A stretch of DNA of 50,394 bases. Origin: Ignavibacteriales bacterium (GTDB lineage Bacteria; Bacteroidota; Ignavibacteria; Ignavibacteriales; Melioribacteraceae). The translations under genes were made by a program, and so were the position numbers. The stretch spans positions 1 through 50,394 of the forward strand of contig JACKAB010000014.1 in assembly GCA_020635285.1 (NCBI GenBank), written 5' to 3'. The notes under the pieces are model-generated. The model worked only from the letters and a program-made list of their open reading frames with translations, ran no database searches and was not told where the DNA came from. Positions within the stretch are counted from its first letter, which is position 1. Each line of letters starts with the position of its first letter. Shown in pieces: positions 37,835 through 47,683 of the stretch.

Positions 37835-39100
37835 TTAAAAATTATAAGCAACTGTTAAAGAAAGTAAATGTGCGATGGAATTATAAACTCCGTTCATTGG
37901 AGAAACACTTCCTTCAATACCGCTATAATTTTCTAAAGAATTAGTAATTTTCCTTTCATCAAATCTGAGTAAAAGATAAGCAGCTCCAAGCGTAAAATTT
38001 TTATTAAAATTATATGACCCACCAATATTGAAGCCTAATCTATCTGCATCCGGTAAAGTTGGATCAAGTCTTTCATCTGCAACTGGATTTTTGTCATAAA
38101 GAAATCCTCCACGTACTGAGATGGATTTATCTAGAGTATATTCAGCTCCAATTCTTGCAATAAAACTATTTTCATAATTCCTTTCGGAGGCTGATACTAA
38201 AAGTTCTCCCGTTTTTGAATCTACATAATCCTTAAACTGAACTTCAAGTTTGTCATAACTACTCCATCCAACAAATTGATAGTCTGCAGTAAGTGTGAAT
38301 TCCTTTAACGGTTTTATTGCAATTCCAAATGTTAGATTATCCGGAGTGGTTAATGGAGCAGCGATTGTTCCATTTGGTAATTTTCCTTCAAACTGAGTTG
38401 GATAATCTGAAGGAGTTGCATCTCCTTCAAAATCAATTTTAACCTGACTTCTGTATGAAAGTCCGAATGATAATGGCTTGATGGGATTAACAAAAATTCC
38501 CGCAGTAAAGCCGGCGCCATAGCCAGTTCCTTCTAAACTTAAATAACTTTCTGCATCAAATGGGCTAAGGTTTAATTTTTTTCCAATTAAAACATCTCCG
38601 TATGCAAGAACATAACCAAAACCTATAGAAACTTTATCCATAATTTTGTAAGAAGCGACTGCGTTAAAAAAGAAGGTTCTAATTTCAGTTTCAACGGCCA
38701 TAAATCTTCCTACCCAATCTTCATTCCATTTTGTGCCAAGTCCATAATTATTTCCTACTCCAAGCCCTAAAAATAAATTCTCACTAATTTGCTGAGTTAC
38801 ATAAAGATGAATTGGATTAAATATTTGAGATTCTAATTTACTTTCACTTATTGATGGTGTCGGACCTCGAAAAGATGAACTGGGCAATATTAAAGTTGCT
38901 CCACCTAAAATATGTGTCCCTGTAAGTTGTGTAATCCCAGCTGGATTAAAATAAATTGCAGAAGGGTCATTAGCTAAGCCTGTAAAGGCTCCAGCAAGTC
39001 CCATTGCTCTTGAACCATGTTCATTAATTTGAAATCCGCTCGCGGAAATATCTGTTGATAAAAAAGAAATTATAAAGAATAAAAAGTAATATTTTTTCAC
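37835..39100 (-). CDS. OmpP1/FadL family outer-membrane transporter
   Basis: Outer-membrane beta-barrel of 421 residues that moves hydrophobic molecules such as long-chain fatty acids. GTG start at 39100. The signal peptide is followed by the FadL N-terminus ASGFQINEHGSRAMGLAGA and the conserved ANDPSAIYFNPAGITQL. The barrel strands end with ASLTVAYNF-type aromatic terminus (HLLSLTVAYNF), as needed for Bam assembly. GGGAG lies six bases before the start. The SGNH hydrolase follows 17 bases later, making a likely two-gene unit. Confidence 0.86.
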   Translation of the reverse strand: MKKYYFLFFIISFLSTDISASGFQINEHGSRAMGLAGAFTGLANDPSAIYFNPAGITQLTGTHILGGATLILPSSSFRGPTPSISESKLESQIFNPIHLYVTQQISENLFLGLGVGNNYGLGTKWNEDWVGRFMAVETEIRTFFFNAVASYKIMDKVSIGFGYVLAYGDVLIGKKLNLSPFDAESYLSLEGTGYGAGFTAGIFVNPIKPLSFGLSYRSQVKIDFEGDATPSDYPTQFEGKLPNGTIAAPLTTPDNLTFGIAIKPLKEFTLTADYQFVGWSSYDKLEVQFKDYVDSKTGELLVSASERNYENSFIARIGAEYTLDKSISVRGGFLYDKNPVADERLDPTLPDADRLGFNIGGSYNFNKNFTLGAAYLLLRFDERKITNSLENYSGIEGSVSPMNGVYNSIAHLLSLTVAYNF

Positions 39101-39173
39101 TCCATCTCCCGAACTTAAAGTTTAAAATAATGTAAATGTAGCTATAAATATTATAAAAAAGCAAACAAGAAAG

Positions 39174-39674
39174 TTATTCAATAATTGCGAGTAATTGATT
39201 CTTTTCAACAGCACTCCCAATTTTTATCTCAATTGATTTTACAATTCCGGTTTTGGGTGTGTGAATTTCGTTTTCCATCTTCATTGCCTCTAAAAGTAGT
39301 AAAGGTTCACCTTGATTGATTTTTTCGCCAACATTTTTATAGACTTTTAAAATTAGTCCAGGCATCGGCGAGAGTATTTCTTCTCTTAATTTATTAGTGG
39401 AATTTTTACTTAGGTATTGAGAAACCTTTTCTTCAAGTGCTGTATTAACTTTCGCTTCAAAATAGTGACCATCAACTAGAAAAGCTTGCTTACCGTTATT
39501 GATTTTAAAAGTAGTAATGTGAAATATTTTATTATCAAGAACTAATTTAAAAGTATGCTCCGATAATTGTGAAATATCACAATTATGATTTTCACCATCA
39601 ACATTAACTTTAGAAAAATCATTAGAAATAATATCTAATTTTTGATCGTCAATTGAAACAATGAAGTCATTCAT
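39174..39674 (-). CDS. Biotin carboxyl-carrier domain of an acyl-CoA carboxylase
   Basis: 166 residues. The C-terminal biotinyl domain (about residues 95-166) carries the biotinylation motif EAMKMENEIHTP, with the modified Lys, and LSPMPGLILKVYKNVGEKI before it. The N-terminal part is the spacer (BT-like) region found in 3-methylcrotonyl- or propionyl-type carriers rather than in AccB. It overlaps the preceding biotin carboxylase gene by eight bases, so both come from one mRNA. No carboxyltransferase gene is adjacent, so the acyl-CoA substrate cannot be fixed. Confidence 0.85.
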   Translation of the reverse strand: MNDFIVSIDDQKLDIISNDFSKVNVDGENHNCDISQLSEHTFKLVLDNKIFHITTFKINNGKQAFLVDGHYFEAKVNTALEEKVSQYLSKNSTNKLREEILSPMPGLILKVYKNVGEKINQGEPLLLLEAMKMENEIHTPKTGIVKSIEIKIGSAVEKNQLLAIIE

Positions 39675-41163
39675 AAATTTGCATACCCCAATTGTTATTT
39701 TTAGATGAACAAAGTTTTTTGGTTTTTAAAGATTTTTCTTGAGACTTAATAAAAGCGCCTAAAATCGCAGAAACTTTTATGTATTCTTTATTTACATTTT
39801 CTCTCCATTTGTTTGGGACTAATGGAAGAAAATAATTCTCTAAAAAATTATTATTAAAAGTTGAATCTAAGAATATTGGATGATCTAAAATCCAATAGAA
39901 AAAATTTATATTTGTTTTAACACCGGCAATTTGATAAGCACTTAATGCCTGCTTCATTCTCGCAATTGCCTCTTCTCTATTTCTGCCCCAAGCAATTAAT
40001 TTAGACAACATCGGATCGTAATAAATTGAAACTTCCGATAAAATATCAATCCCCCTATCTATTCTAATTCCCGGTCCGGAAGGCAATCTATGATGCATAA
40101 TATTTCCAATAGAAGGAGCAAAATTATTATCAACGTCTTCTGCATAAATTCTGCACTCAATTGCACAGCCATTTAATTTAATATCATTTTGTTTAATTGA
40201 AAGTGTTTCGCCAGAGGCAATTTTAATTTGTTCTTTTACTATGTCGACTCCAGTAATCATTTCTGTAATCGGATGCTCGACCTGAAGTCGTGTGTTCATT
40301 TCTAAAAAATAAAAACTTTCATTTTGATCATACAATAATTCAATTGTGCCTGCATTGTAGTAATTACAAGCTTTTGCTGCGTTTAAGGCAATATTTGTTA
40401 CCTTTGTTCTTAATTCATCGTTTATAGAGCTCGAGGGAGCTTCCTCGACCACTTTTTGATGTCTCCTCTGAATAGAACATTCTCTCTCAAATAAATGAAT
40501 ATAATTTCCATGTTCATCGCCCAATATTTGAACTTCAATATGTTTTGGATTTTCGATAAACTTTTCGATGTAAACTGAAGAATTACCGAAAGATTTTTCG
40601 GCTTCATTTTTCGCTCGCTCAATACCTTGCTCAAGTTCTTCAATTTTAGTTATCTTTCGCATTCCTTTGCCACCACCACCAGCTGAAGCTTTAATCATTA
40701 TTGGGAGTCCAATTTCTAACGCAATCTTTTTTGCTTCTTCAAATGATCTAATCGATTCAGTTGTGCCGGGAACTATTGGGACATTATTTTTTTTCATTAA
40801 AGCTCTGGCTGAAGTTTTATTTCCCATTAGCTCTACGGATTGATAACTTGGTCCGATAAACTTTAATCCAGCTTCTGTAACTTTTTTTATAAAATCAGAA
40901 TTTTCAGATAGAAATCCATAACCTGGATGAATTGCTTCAGCATTAGTCATCAAAGCTGTTTCAATGATTTTATCGATATTTAAATATGATTCAGAACTTT
41001 TAGCATGTCCTATATTGTAAGCTTCATCAGCAATTCTAACATGCAAAGAGTTTTTATCAGCATCGGAATAAATGGCTGCAGAAGTAATTCCCATTTCACC
41101 ACATGCTTTAATTATTCTTACAGCAATTTCTCCTCGGTTTGCAATAAGTATTTTTTTGAACAT
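39667..41163 (-). CDS. accC: Biotin carboxylase subunit of an acyl-CoA carboxylase
   Basis: ATP-grasp enzyme that carboxylates biotin on the carrier protein. 498 residues. The N-terminus is FKKILIANRGEIAVRIIKAC. The glycine-rich loop KASAGGGGKGMRK, RECSIQRRHQKVVEEAPS and EMNTRLQVEHPITEM(ITG)VDIV are classic. The C-terminal extension beyond about residue 445 (NKEYIKVSAILGAF) is like that of propionyl/methylcrotonyl-CoA carboxylase subunits, so accC is only a family-level label. Transcription goes toward the BCCP gene. Confidence 0.9.
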   Translation of the reverse strand: MFKKILIANRGEIAVRIIKACGEMGITSAAIYSDADKNSLHVRIADEAYNIGHAKSSESYLNIDKIIETALMTNAEAIHPGYGFLSENSDFIKKVTEAGLKFIGPSYQSVELMGNKTSARALMKKNNVPIVPGTTESIRSFEEAKKIALEIGLPIMIKASAGGGGKGMRKITKIEELEQGIERAKNEAEKSFGNSSVYIEKFIENPKHIEVQILGDEHGNYIHLFERECSIQRRHQKVVEEAPSSSINDELRTKVTNIALNAAKACNYYNAGTIELLYDQNESFYFLEMNTRLQVEHPITEMITGVDIVKEQIKIASGETLSIKQNDIKLNGCAIECRIYAEDVDNNFAPSIGNIMHHRLPSGPGIRIDRGIDILSEVSIYYDPMLSKLIAWGRNREEAIARMKQALSAYQIAGVKTNINFFYWILDHPIFLDSTFNNNFLENYFLPLVPNKWRENVNKEYIKVSAILGAFIKSQEKSLKTKKLCSSKNNNWGMQIYE

Positions 41164-41277
41164 AATCCTCTAAGAAAATTAATTGACGAAAATCAAAATA
41201 CAAAATTCAGCTATCAAGCAAATAGCCAAATTCAGAAATATTTTTTTTCTAAAGTTACATTTGAAATTACTATTTGT

Positions 41278-43615
41278 TTATTTAAGATCAACGTGAGTAG
41301 CTCCGGCTCCTCCAAAATCAGCATGTTCCAAACTAAAAGATTTTACCATTTCGTGGTTTTTAAGAATTAAGTGAACAGTTTCTCTTAAGACACCTGTTCC
41401 CTTTCCATGAATAATTTCAACATTTTTTAAATTGCTCAAATATGCGTCATCAATAAATTTTATTATCTCAAATTCAATGTCTTCCGGTTTTCGTCCCCTA
41501 ATATCTAAAGTAGAACTACTTAAATTATTAGAAAAAAATAATGGATTCTCATTTTTTGGTATTGTTTTTTTTGTATGAATTAAACTTCTAATCTTAACCT
41601 TAATTCTTAAACTTCCTGTATCAATTGTGGCAATATTTTTTTGATTGTCAATTTCAACAATTTCTCCCGTTGTCCCGGAATCTTTAATTTTAACATAATC
41701 ATTAACTTCAAAAATTTCTTTTTTTATTAAGTTTTCTATTGGCAATTCGAATTCTTTTTTTACAACCTGCTTAATTTGTTGAATTTTTTCCTTTTCTTCT
41801 TTTATAATATTTTTTTCAGCGTTGTTTTCTTTTATTCTTTTTATTGTGTTTTCAAATTGACTATTAATATCCATTAAAAATAATTCAGCTTTTTGCTTTG
41901 TATCCTTTAAAATATTTTCTTTCTGTTCTTTAAGTTTTTTATTTTCACGCTCGTATAAACTTGTTAAACCGCTCAGTCTTGCATTTTCAATTTCAAGTTG
42001 ATTTAGTTTTTTAGTCAATTCCATTGATTTGTTTTCTAATTCAACAATAAAATTTTCAACTTTATTTTTATTAGTATCTAAATATTGTTTCGCCAAATCA
42101 ATTGTATATTTTTCAAATCCAATTTTAGATGCAACTTCAAAAGCGTAACTTGAACCTGGAATTCCTTGTCTAAATTTATAAGTTGGAGCTAAATTTTCTA
42201 AATCATACTCCATAGAGGCGTTCTGAAATCCTTCCATTTCTGAGGCGATTATTTTTAAATTTCCATGATGAGTAGTAGCTATAACTATAGAATGCTTTTT
42301 TTGTAATGTCATTAAAAATGAGGTTGCTAGTGCGGTTCCCTCGCTCGGATCAGTACCGGTTCCAATTTCATCAATTAAAATAAGAGTCTTTTCGTTTGCG
42401 GAAGTAATAATTTCATTAATATTTCTCAGGTGAGAACTAAAAGTAGAAAGATCATCTTCCAGACTTTGTTCGTCTCCAATATCCAACATTACACTTTCAA
42501 AAAATATTATTTCGGAATCGGGATGAACAGGCACATGAATACCCGATTGCACTAGCAAGGCAATTAGTCCCAAGGTTTTTAAAACCACTGTTTTACCACC
42601 CGCATTTGGTCCGGTAATTATTGTGATGTTATTCTTTTCAAAAGCAAAATTTAAAGGAATTGATTTTTCTCTCCCAATCTTTTTTAATAATATTGGATGC
42701 CGTGCATCCATAATATTTATTATTCTACTTTCATTTATTTCAGGAAATGAGCCAATAACTTCCATGGAATATTTTGCATTTGCAAAAATAATATCTAAAT
42801 CAGTAATTGCATTGAATGCTAAACGAAGTATTTGAGAATTGTTTCCAATAACAATTGTTAATTCTTTAAATATTCTTTCAATTTCTCGTTTTTCAGCAAA
42901 TGATAACGAAAGAATTTCATTGTTTAATTCTAAAGTCTGTTCGGGTTCAATATAAACAGTTTGCCCGGTGTTTGATTCTGAATGTATAAAACCTTTAACG
43001 TGGCGTTTGTGCTCCGCCTTTATTGGTATAACTAATCTACCGTCTCGTTGAGTTATATATTCTTCTTGAACTACATAAGAATCACTCAAACTCTTTAGTA
43101 TTTTTTCTACAACATTTTTGAGGCTAGAACTTTTGCTAATTATTTCTTTTCTTATTTCAGAAAGTTTTGAGCTAGCATTATCTTTAACTTCCCACGCTTC
43201 ATTAAAATTTTCGAGATTAGTGATTCAAAATTTTTATCAACAAAAAACTGGTCGGAATATTTTTGAATAATTTGGATTCTGGGAATTGTTTTTAAAAAGT
43301 AAATAGTTTTCTAGAAATTTCGGCAAGTTCAAGTGTTTGCCTAATTTCATTCTTTTTTAGAATTGTACCTTGGATTTTGCTTTGGATAAGAGCTGATTGC
43401 AGATTCGGCAAATATCCAAATGGCGGATATTCAAAATTTATTAAAATCTCTTTTGCTTCAGTAACTAAGTTACCTCTTTCTTCTGCAATTGCTTTTTTTA
43501 TAAATGGTTTTTGATTTAATAATTCGGATTTGCCTAATTCTGTTGAGGTATAACCAGATATGAATGATAATACTTTTCTATACTCTAATTTATCTAAAAC
43601 AGTTTCACTTATCAT
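41278..43615 (-). CDS. mutS2: Endonuclease MutS2 (two frameshifts as read)
   Basis: MutS2 acts against homologous recombination and in ribosome rescue rather than in mismatch repair. About 780 residues after repair of two one-base losses near 43305 (a T run) and 43218. N-terminal start MISETVLDKLEYRKVL. The ATPase region has Walker A TGPNAGGKTVVLKT, then DIGDEQSLEDDLSTFSSH, Walker B LIDEIGTGTDPSEGTALA and ATTHHGNLK. A coiled-coil/KOW linker follows, and the C-terminal Smr nuclease domain is LDIRGRKPEDIE ... IIHGKGTGVLRE. The start ATG overlaps the repaired end of cvpA. Confidence 0.95.
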
Positions 43616-44185
43616 TTTTATATCTAAGAGTGTCCAAATCTATAGGTGATAGTAGTTCTTCGGGAATTTCTTCATTACTTTTGCTATCAATATAATCCTT
43701 TAAAAACCTTCTGTTTTAAAATCAGAACCAACAATTAAGTCAATAAAATTAGGTGTTATGCTATAAATTGAAGCATAAAGCAAAGAATTATTCTTATCTT
43801 CTTCTTTAGGAATATTTAGTATGTTAAGTAATAATAAAAATATACTTGCAAAAAATATAATTTGAATAATCCCAGCGATTCCTCCTAAAAGTTGATTAAG
43901 AAATTTATTTACTTTGTCAACCGGGTGAATCAATCTTTTTATAATTGATACGATCAAAATTGTTCCCATAAAAATAACAAAGCCACCAATTATTTTTGCA
44001 AGATAATTCTCGTTGTTAAAAATTGGTGCAAGTTTTTCACCAATTTCACTTGCATAAGTTATTGCTAAATAAATTGCTAGAATTAAGCCGGCTAATCCAA
44101 TAAGTTTTCTAACCAATCCATCTTTGTATCCAAGTATAAATCCAATGATTATAATTGCTATTAGTATATAATCTATATAATTCAA
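43605..44185 (-). CDS. cvpA: CvpA family membrane protein (one frameshift as read)
   Basis: Inner-membrane protein of the colicin V production family; precise role unclear. As read it stops after 161 residues (TEGF). Adding one T to the T run near 43703 continues the frame through LKDYIDSKSNEEIPEELL to a stop at 43605-43607, giving 193 residues that overlap the mutS2 start by 11 bases, a coupled arrangement. Four hydrophobic segments are visible, beginning with YIDYILIAIIIIGFILGYKDGLV. The extension is hydrophilic. Confidence 0.84.
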
Positions 44186-44187
44186 TA

Positions 44188-44634
44188 TTAGCTCAGGACT
44201 TGTTCAACAAATTTTCTAATTGTATTACCATCCGCTTGGCCTTTAAGTTCCTTTATTACGATTGGCATAAGTTTCCCAAAATCTGCTTTAGAACTTGCAC
44301 CAATTTGTACTGCAATTTCTTTAACCTTATTTAAAATCTCTTCTTCAGTCAATTGTTGAGGTAAATACTGCTGAATTATTTCTAACTCTTGTTTTTCTTT
44401 TTCGGCAAGTTCGGTTCTTCCACCAATTTCAAATTGTTCAATTGATTCACGTCTTTTTTTAGCAGCAGTACTCAACATTTTAATTTCATCTTCGGGAGTC
44501 AATTCTTTGTCAGCTCCACTTTTTTCATATTCTAAAATTAAAGCACGAATAGACCTAATTGTGCTTAAGCGTATTTTGTCTTGAGATTTCATTGCATCTT
44601 TTAAGTCGCTATTGATTTTTTCTTTTAAGCTCAT
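44188..44634 (-). CDS. yqeY: GatB/YqeY domain protein
   Basis: 148 residues, the stand-alone YqeY form. The start MSLKEKINSDLKDAMKSQDKIRLSTIRSIRA and the QYLPQQLTEEEI and GKLMPIVIKELKGQADGNTI motifs match. It shares the tail domain that binds tRNA in GatB, so a role in tRNA interaction is assumed but not shown. It heads the yqeY-cvpA-mutS2 run, with cvpA beginning two bases after its stop. Confidence 0.88.
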   Translation of the reverse strand: MSLKEKINSDLKDAMKSQDKIRLSTIRSIRALILEYEKSGADKELTPEDEIKMLSTAAKKRRESIEQFEIGGRTELAEKEKQELEIIQQYLPQQLTEEEILNKVKEIAVQIGASSKADFGKLMPIVIKELKGQADGNTIRKFVEQVLS

Positions 44635-44660
44635 AAGTTTATTACCTATTAAAAATATTT

Positions 44661-44695
44661 AAAAAAAAAGCAGGCTATAAAATATATAACCTGCT
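44661..44695 (-). terminator. Strong Rho-independent terminator of the exbB-exbD-exbD operon
   Basis: On the minus strand AGCAGGTTATA pairs with TATAGCCTGCT (11 pairs including one G-T, five-base loop), followed by about nine T. It lies 24 bases beyond the last exbD stop and before yqeY, separating the two transcription units. Confidence 0.85.
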
Positions 44696-44718
44696 CGTAA
44701 AATTAAAGATAAGTTATT

Positions 44719-45132
44719 CTACATTTTAGCTGTTGCTGAATAATTTATTCTTCGTGCATCTGCTTTTCTTAAACTTTGCTGAATATCTGTTATTAAACCC
44801 ATTCTAGAGTTTTTATCTGCTCTAAGAGAAACAATAACTGAAGGTAGGTTTACTCTTTTATCATACATAATATCTTGAACTTTCTTAATTGGGACAATAT
44901 TATCATCAATTTGAATACGCTCGTTATCACCAATCCAAATATAAGATACAAGTCTTTTGTTCTCAATTTTTTGAACTGATTGTGCTTCAGGAAGAATAAA
45001 CTTCACAAATATTTCTTGTTCCCTCATAGTAGTTGCAACCATAAAGAAAAGAAGCAGCATAAAAATAATATCCGGCATAGAGGCAGTAGATATTTCAGTT
45101 TTAGCGCTGGCGCGCTTTTTTTCAAATTTCAT
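44719..45132 (-). CDS. exbD: ExbD/TolR family protein (second paralog)
   Basis: 137 residues, single-pass inner-membrane proton-channel subunit. The N-terminal TM segment carries the conserved protonatable Asp (STASMPDIIFMLLLFFMVATT), and a periplasmic domain follows. It lies 14 bases after the first exbD and shares the operon with exbB. The two ExbDs differ in length and sequence, as is common in this phylum, where two ExbD paralogs serve one ExbB. Confidence 0.86.
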   Translation of the reverse strand: MKFEKKRASAKTEISTASMPDIIFMLLLFFMVATTMREQEIFVKFILPEAQSVQKIENKRLVSYIWIGDNERIQIDDNIVPIKKVQDIMYDKRVNLPSVIVSLRADKNSRMGLITDIQQSLRKADARRINYSATAKM

Positions 45133-45146
45133 TTTAATTCCTTAAG

Positions 45147-45683
45147 TTATTTTACTACTTCAGGTTCAGCAAAAGAAACTACTTTGTAAACATTTTCTTT
45201 CATTTCATCAGCTTCAGTGTCGTTTAGGTCCTTAACTTTTTTGCCGTATTTAGCAAGAGAATATTCTTCTCTGGTTTCCGCAAAGGCTAACTCAACTTGA
45301 TCTAAAGTTTGAATAAAAATATTATAATTGGTTTCTTTATCAGTTTTAATTGAAACAATTAATTTCTTGTTTTTTGGTAAATCAATTTTACTTTTAATTC
45401 TCTCTTTCAAACGGTCTTTAATTTGAGGAATAGCAATTACATCGCCATTCAACAAAACATCACCGTTTTCATTTACAAGAATATTTACTAATCTTTCTTT
45501 AGAAATAGGAACATCAACTCTTTCTTCCGGTGGAACGTATTCCGGAAGTACAAGTCCTATACCTGTATCAACATCAATATTAGTTGTAACAAGAAAGAAT
45601 AAAAGTAATAGGAATGTAATATCAGCCATTGAGCTAGCTGAAAATGACCCTCCTTCTCTCTGTTTTCTTTTTATAGCAGCCAT
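45147..45683 (-). CDS. exbD: ExbD/TolR family protein (first paralog)
   Basis: 178 residues, longer than the second paralog. The cytoplasmic start is followed by the TM helix with its Asp (ASSMADITFLLLLFFLVTTNI) and a periplasmic part with an acidic C-terminal extension (NDTEADEMKENVYKVV). 23 bases after exbB. The larger periplasmic domain may interact with a different TonB or with peptidoglycan; no tonB gene is within the window. Confidence 0.86.
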   Translation of the reverse strand: MAAIKRKQREGGSFSASSMADITFLLLLFFLVTTNIDVDTGIGLVLPEYVPPEERVDVPISKERLVNILVNENGDVLLNGDVIAIPQIKDRLKERIKSKIDLPKNKKLIVSIKTDKETNYNIFIQTLDQVELAFAETREEYSLAKYGKKVKDLNDTEADEMKENVYKVVSFAEPEVVK

Positions 45684-45706
45684 TTTAATTTCTCAATTTT
45701 TTTAAG

Positions 45707-46390
45707 TTATTTTTTCATTTGATATAAAGCGTCAATAAGCTCAATTGAACTTTCTTCCATATCACCAACAATTGCATCTATTCTTGAAAGGAAAAAATTA
45801 TAAAAGAATTGAAGAATAATTGCCACAATTAATCCGAATAAAGTTGTTAACAAAGCGATAGAAATACCGTTAGCAACAATAGAAGGTGACATTGTGTTTG
45901 CAGCGGCAATATCATCAAAAGCAACAACCATACCTTGTACTGTACCAAGGAATCCAATCATAGGAGCAACACTGATAAATAATGAAATCCATACCAAACC
46001 TCTTTCCAGGAAATTCATTTCAATAGCGCCATAAGTTGTAATTGCTTTTTCAGCAGCTTCAACACCTTCATCAGCTCTTAACAAACCGGCATGAAAAACA
46101 GAAGCAATTGCTCCGCTTGAGTTTTCACAATATTTCATTGCTTCTTGAACTCCACCGTTTTTTAATTTTTCTTTTACAGCGATGATAAACTTTTTACTAT
46201 TTGTTGATGATCTTGTTAATGACCAAATTTTTACAAATGATATTGCAAGCCCAATAATAAGTACAATTAAAATTGGCCACATAAATAGACCGCCTTGAGT
46301 AAATTTTTCTTGTAAGTAAGATAAAGGACTAGTAGATTCTACTTGAGCCAATACATAGGAAAGGGATCCTAATACTTCTGTAATTTGCAT
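45707..46390 (-). CDS. exbB: ExbB/MotA/TolQ proton channel family protein
   Basis: 227 residues. Three transmembrane segments are visible: GLFMWPILIVLIIGLAISFV, then two C-terminal helices holding APMIGFLGTVQGMVVAFD and ISIALLTTLFGLIVAIILQFF, the standard family motif. It powers TonB-type transport or related envelope work with the two ExbDs. A GGAGG at 46400-46404 lies nine bases before the ATG, a strong ribosome binding site. First gene of a three-gene operon. Confidence 0.9.
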   Translation of the reverse strand: MQITEVLGSLSYVLAQVESTSPLSYLQEKFTQGGLFMWPILIVLIIGLAISFVKIWSLTRSSTNSKKFIIAVKEKLKNGGVQEAMKYCENSSGAIASVFHAGLLRADEGVEAAEKAITTYGAIEMNFLERGLVWISLFISVAPMIGFLGTVQGMVVAFDDIAAANTMSPSIVANGISIALLTTLFGLIVAIILQFFYNFFLSRIDAIVGDMEESSIELIDALYQMKK

Positions 46391-46542
46391 GCGAGGGTTC
46401 CTCCAAAGTGTTTTTTATTTTGATATTTTAATTAAATTGCAAAAATAAGTTGACTAACGTTAAGTATTTAATAAAAAAAAGTCAATAACGAAATTTTGTA
46501 CAACAATCATTCATAATTACAAAATAAAAATTAAATTTCCAA

Positions 46543-47592
46543 TTAGTTATTAATAATAAATTTTGCACCAACCGGAAAATGATCACTATAACCACCTAAA
46601 TATTTTCTTCCGCCAAAAGTTGGCCAGGGAGTACCTTTATACTTTCCTTCCTGCTCAACCATAAAATCCGGTTTAATAATTATAAATGAATTACAAATAT
46701 AATCAATGCCAACCTTATCAAGCAAGGAATTGGAAATAATTATTTGATCTAACATATTCCAATTATCTTTATATTTATAACTACCTTCACCTTTTTGAAA
46801 AAGATTATATGTGATATTCTGTAAAAATGAGTCTCTATTTTCGTCTTCGCAGTTGATCGGTTTGGCATTTAATGTTTTACTGATTGATATATTTGCCGGC
46901 AGATCATTAAAATCTCCTAAAATAATAATTGCAGGATTAGGATTTTCTTTTTTAAGTTTATCAATTTCTTTGAGTAAAGTTTCAGCGGCATTGATCCTAA
47001 ATTTTTCTGATTCTTTCAATCCTTCTCTACGGCTTGGCCAATGATTTACAAAGACATTCAGAACTTCTTTATTTTTATGCGCAACTAATTGCACAAATAA
47101 AATATCCCTTGAAGATTTTGGTTCATCAAACTGGATGCTTAATGGGTTAACAGATTCAATTCCGAAAACTTCACTATTGTAAATTAACCCATTATCAATA
47201 CCGCGTGCATCTGGCGATTCGGAATAAGCAATTTTATAATTTTTATTTTCGAGATAATTTTCAGTTAAATCAATTAGTAAGGCTTCATTCTCAACTTCCT
47301 CAACACCCAAAATATCAGGTCCATTACCATCATTCATAAATTCAATAACCCTAGCAAGATTAGTCATTTTATTTATTAGTTTTCTTTCAGTCCATTCTTT
47401 GGATCCCGAAGGCAAAAAATCCTCATCATTTTTATCAGGATCATCAATTACATCAAACAAATTTTCAACATTCCAATTTGCTACGTAAAAACTATATTCC
47501 AAATTTTCTGATTTAACTTTTTCTTTTTGAGAGCAAGAGACTAATGTGGAAATAAAAAATAGTATTACTAAGAGAAGAATATTTTTTTTCAT
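46543..47592 (-). CDS. Endonuclease/exonuclease/phosphatase-fold lipoprotein
   Basis: 349 residues. The lipoprotein signal is MKKNILLLVILFFISTLVSC. The EEP fold is shown by YVANWNVENLFD, GVEEVENEALL, NHWPSRREG, ILGDFNDLP and the terminal GYSDHFPVGA. These residues form the metal and catalytic sites of the DNase I/sphingomyelinase superfamily. The export signal points to extracellular nuclease or phosphodiesterase activity, perhaps nutrient scavenging. It is transcribed away from polA. Confidence 0.82.
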   Translation of the reverse strand: MKKNILLLVILFFISTLVSCSQKEKVKSENLEYSFYVANWNVENLFDVIDDPDKNDEDFLPSGSKEWTERKLINKMTNLARVIEFMNDGNGPDILGVEEVENEALLIDLTENYLENKNYKIAYSESPDARGIDNGLIYNSEVFGIESVNPLSIQFDEPKSSRDILFVQLVAHKNKEVLNVFVNHWPSRREGLKESEKFRINAAETLLKEIDKLKKENPNPAIIILGDFNDLPANISISKTLNAKPINCEDENRDSFLQNITYNLFQKGEGSYKYKDNWNMLDQIIISNSLLDKVGIDYICNSFIIIKPDFMVEQEGKYKGTPWPTFGGRKYLGGYSDHFPVGAKFIINN

Positions 47593-47683
47593 ATTTGTTA
47601 TAATATAATTTTTGTAAGCAATGAATTTTGTATTTTCAAAATAGTAAAATAAATAGAATAATATTTAAAAGTTTAGGAATAAT

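Noticed and set aside
41210..41226. Hairpin GCTAT/ATAGC after mutS2 as a minus-strand terminator
   Set aside because: A five-pair stem without a proper T run is too weak to call.
43292..43615. A separate short gene of 107 codons upstream of mutS2
   Set aside because: It is the N-terminus of MutS2, split from the rest by two one-base losses; the repaired length matches the family.
46391..46542. A sigma-70 promoter (TTGACT) upstream of exbB
   Set aside because: No acceptable -10 element at normal spacing on the minus strand; this phylum may use other consensus sequences.
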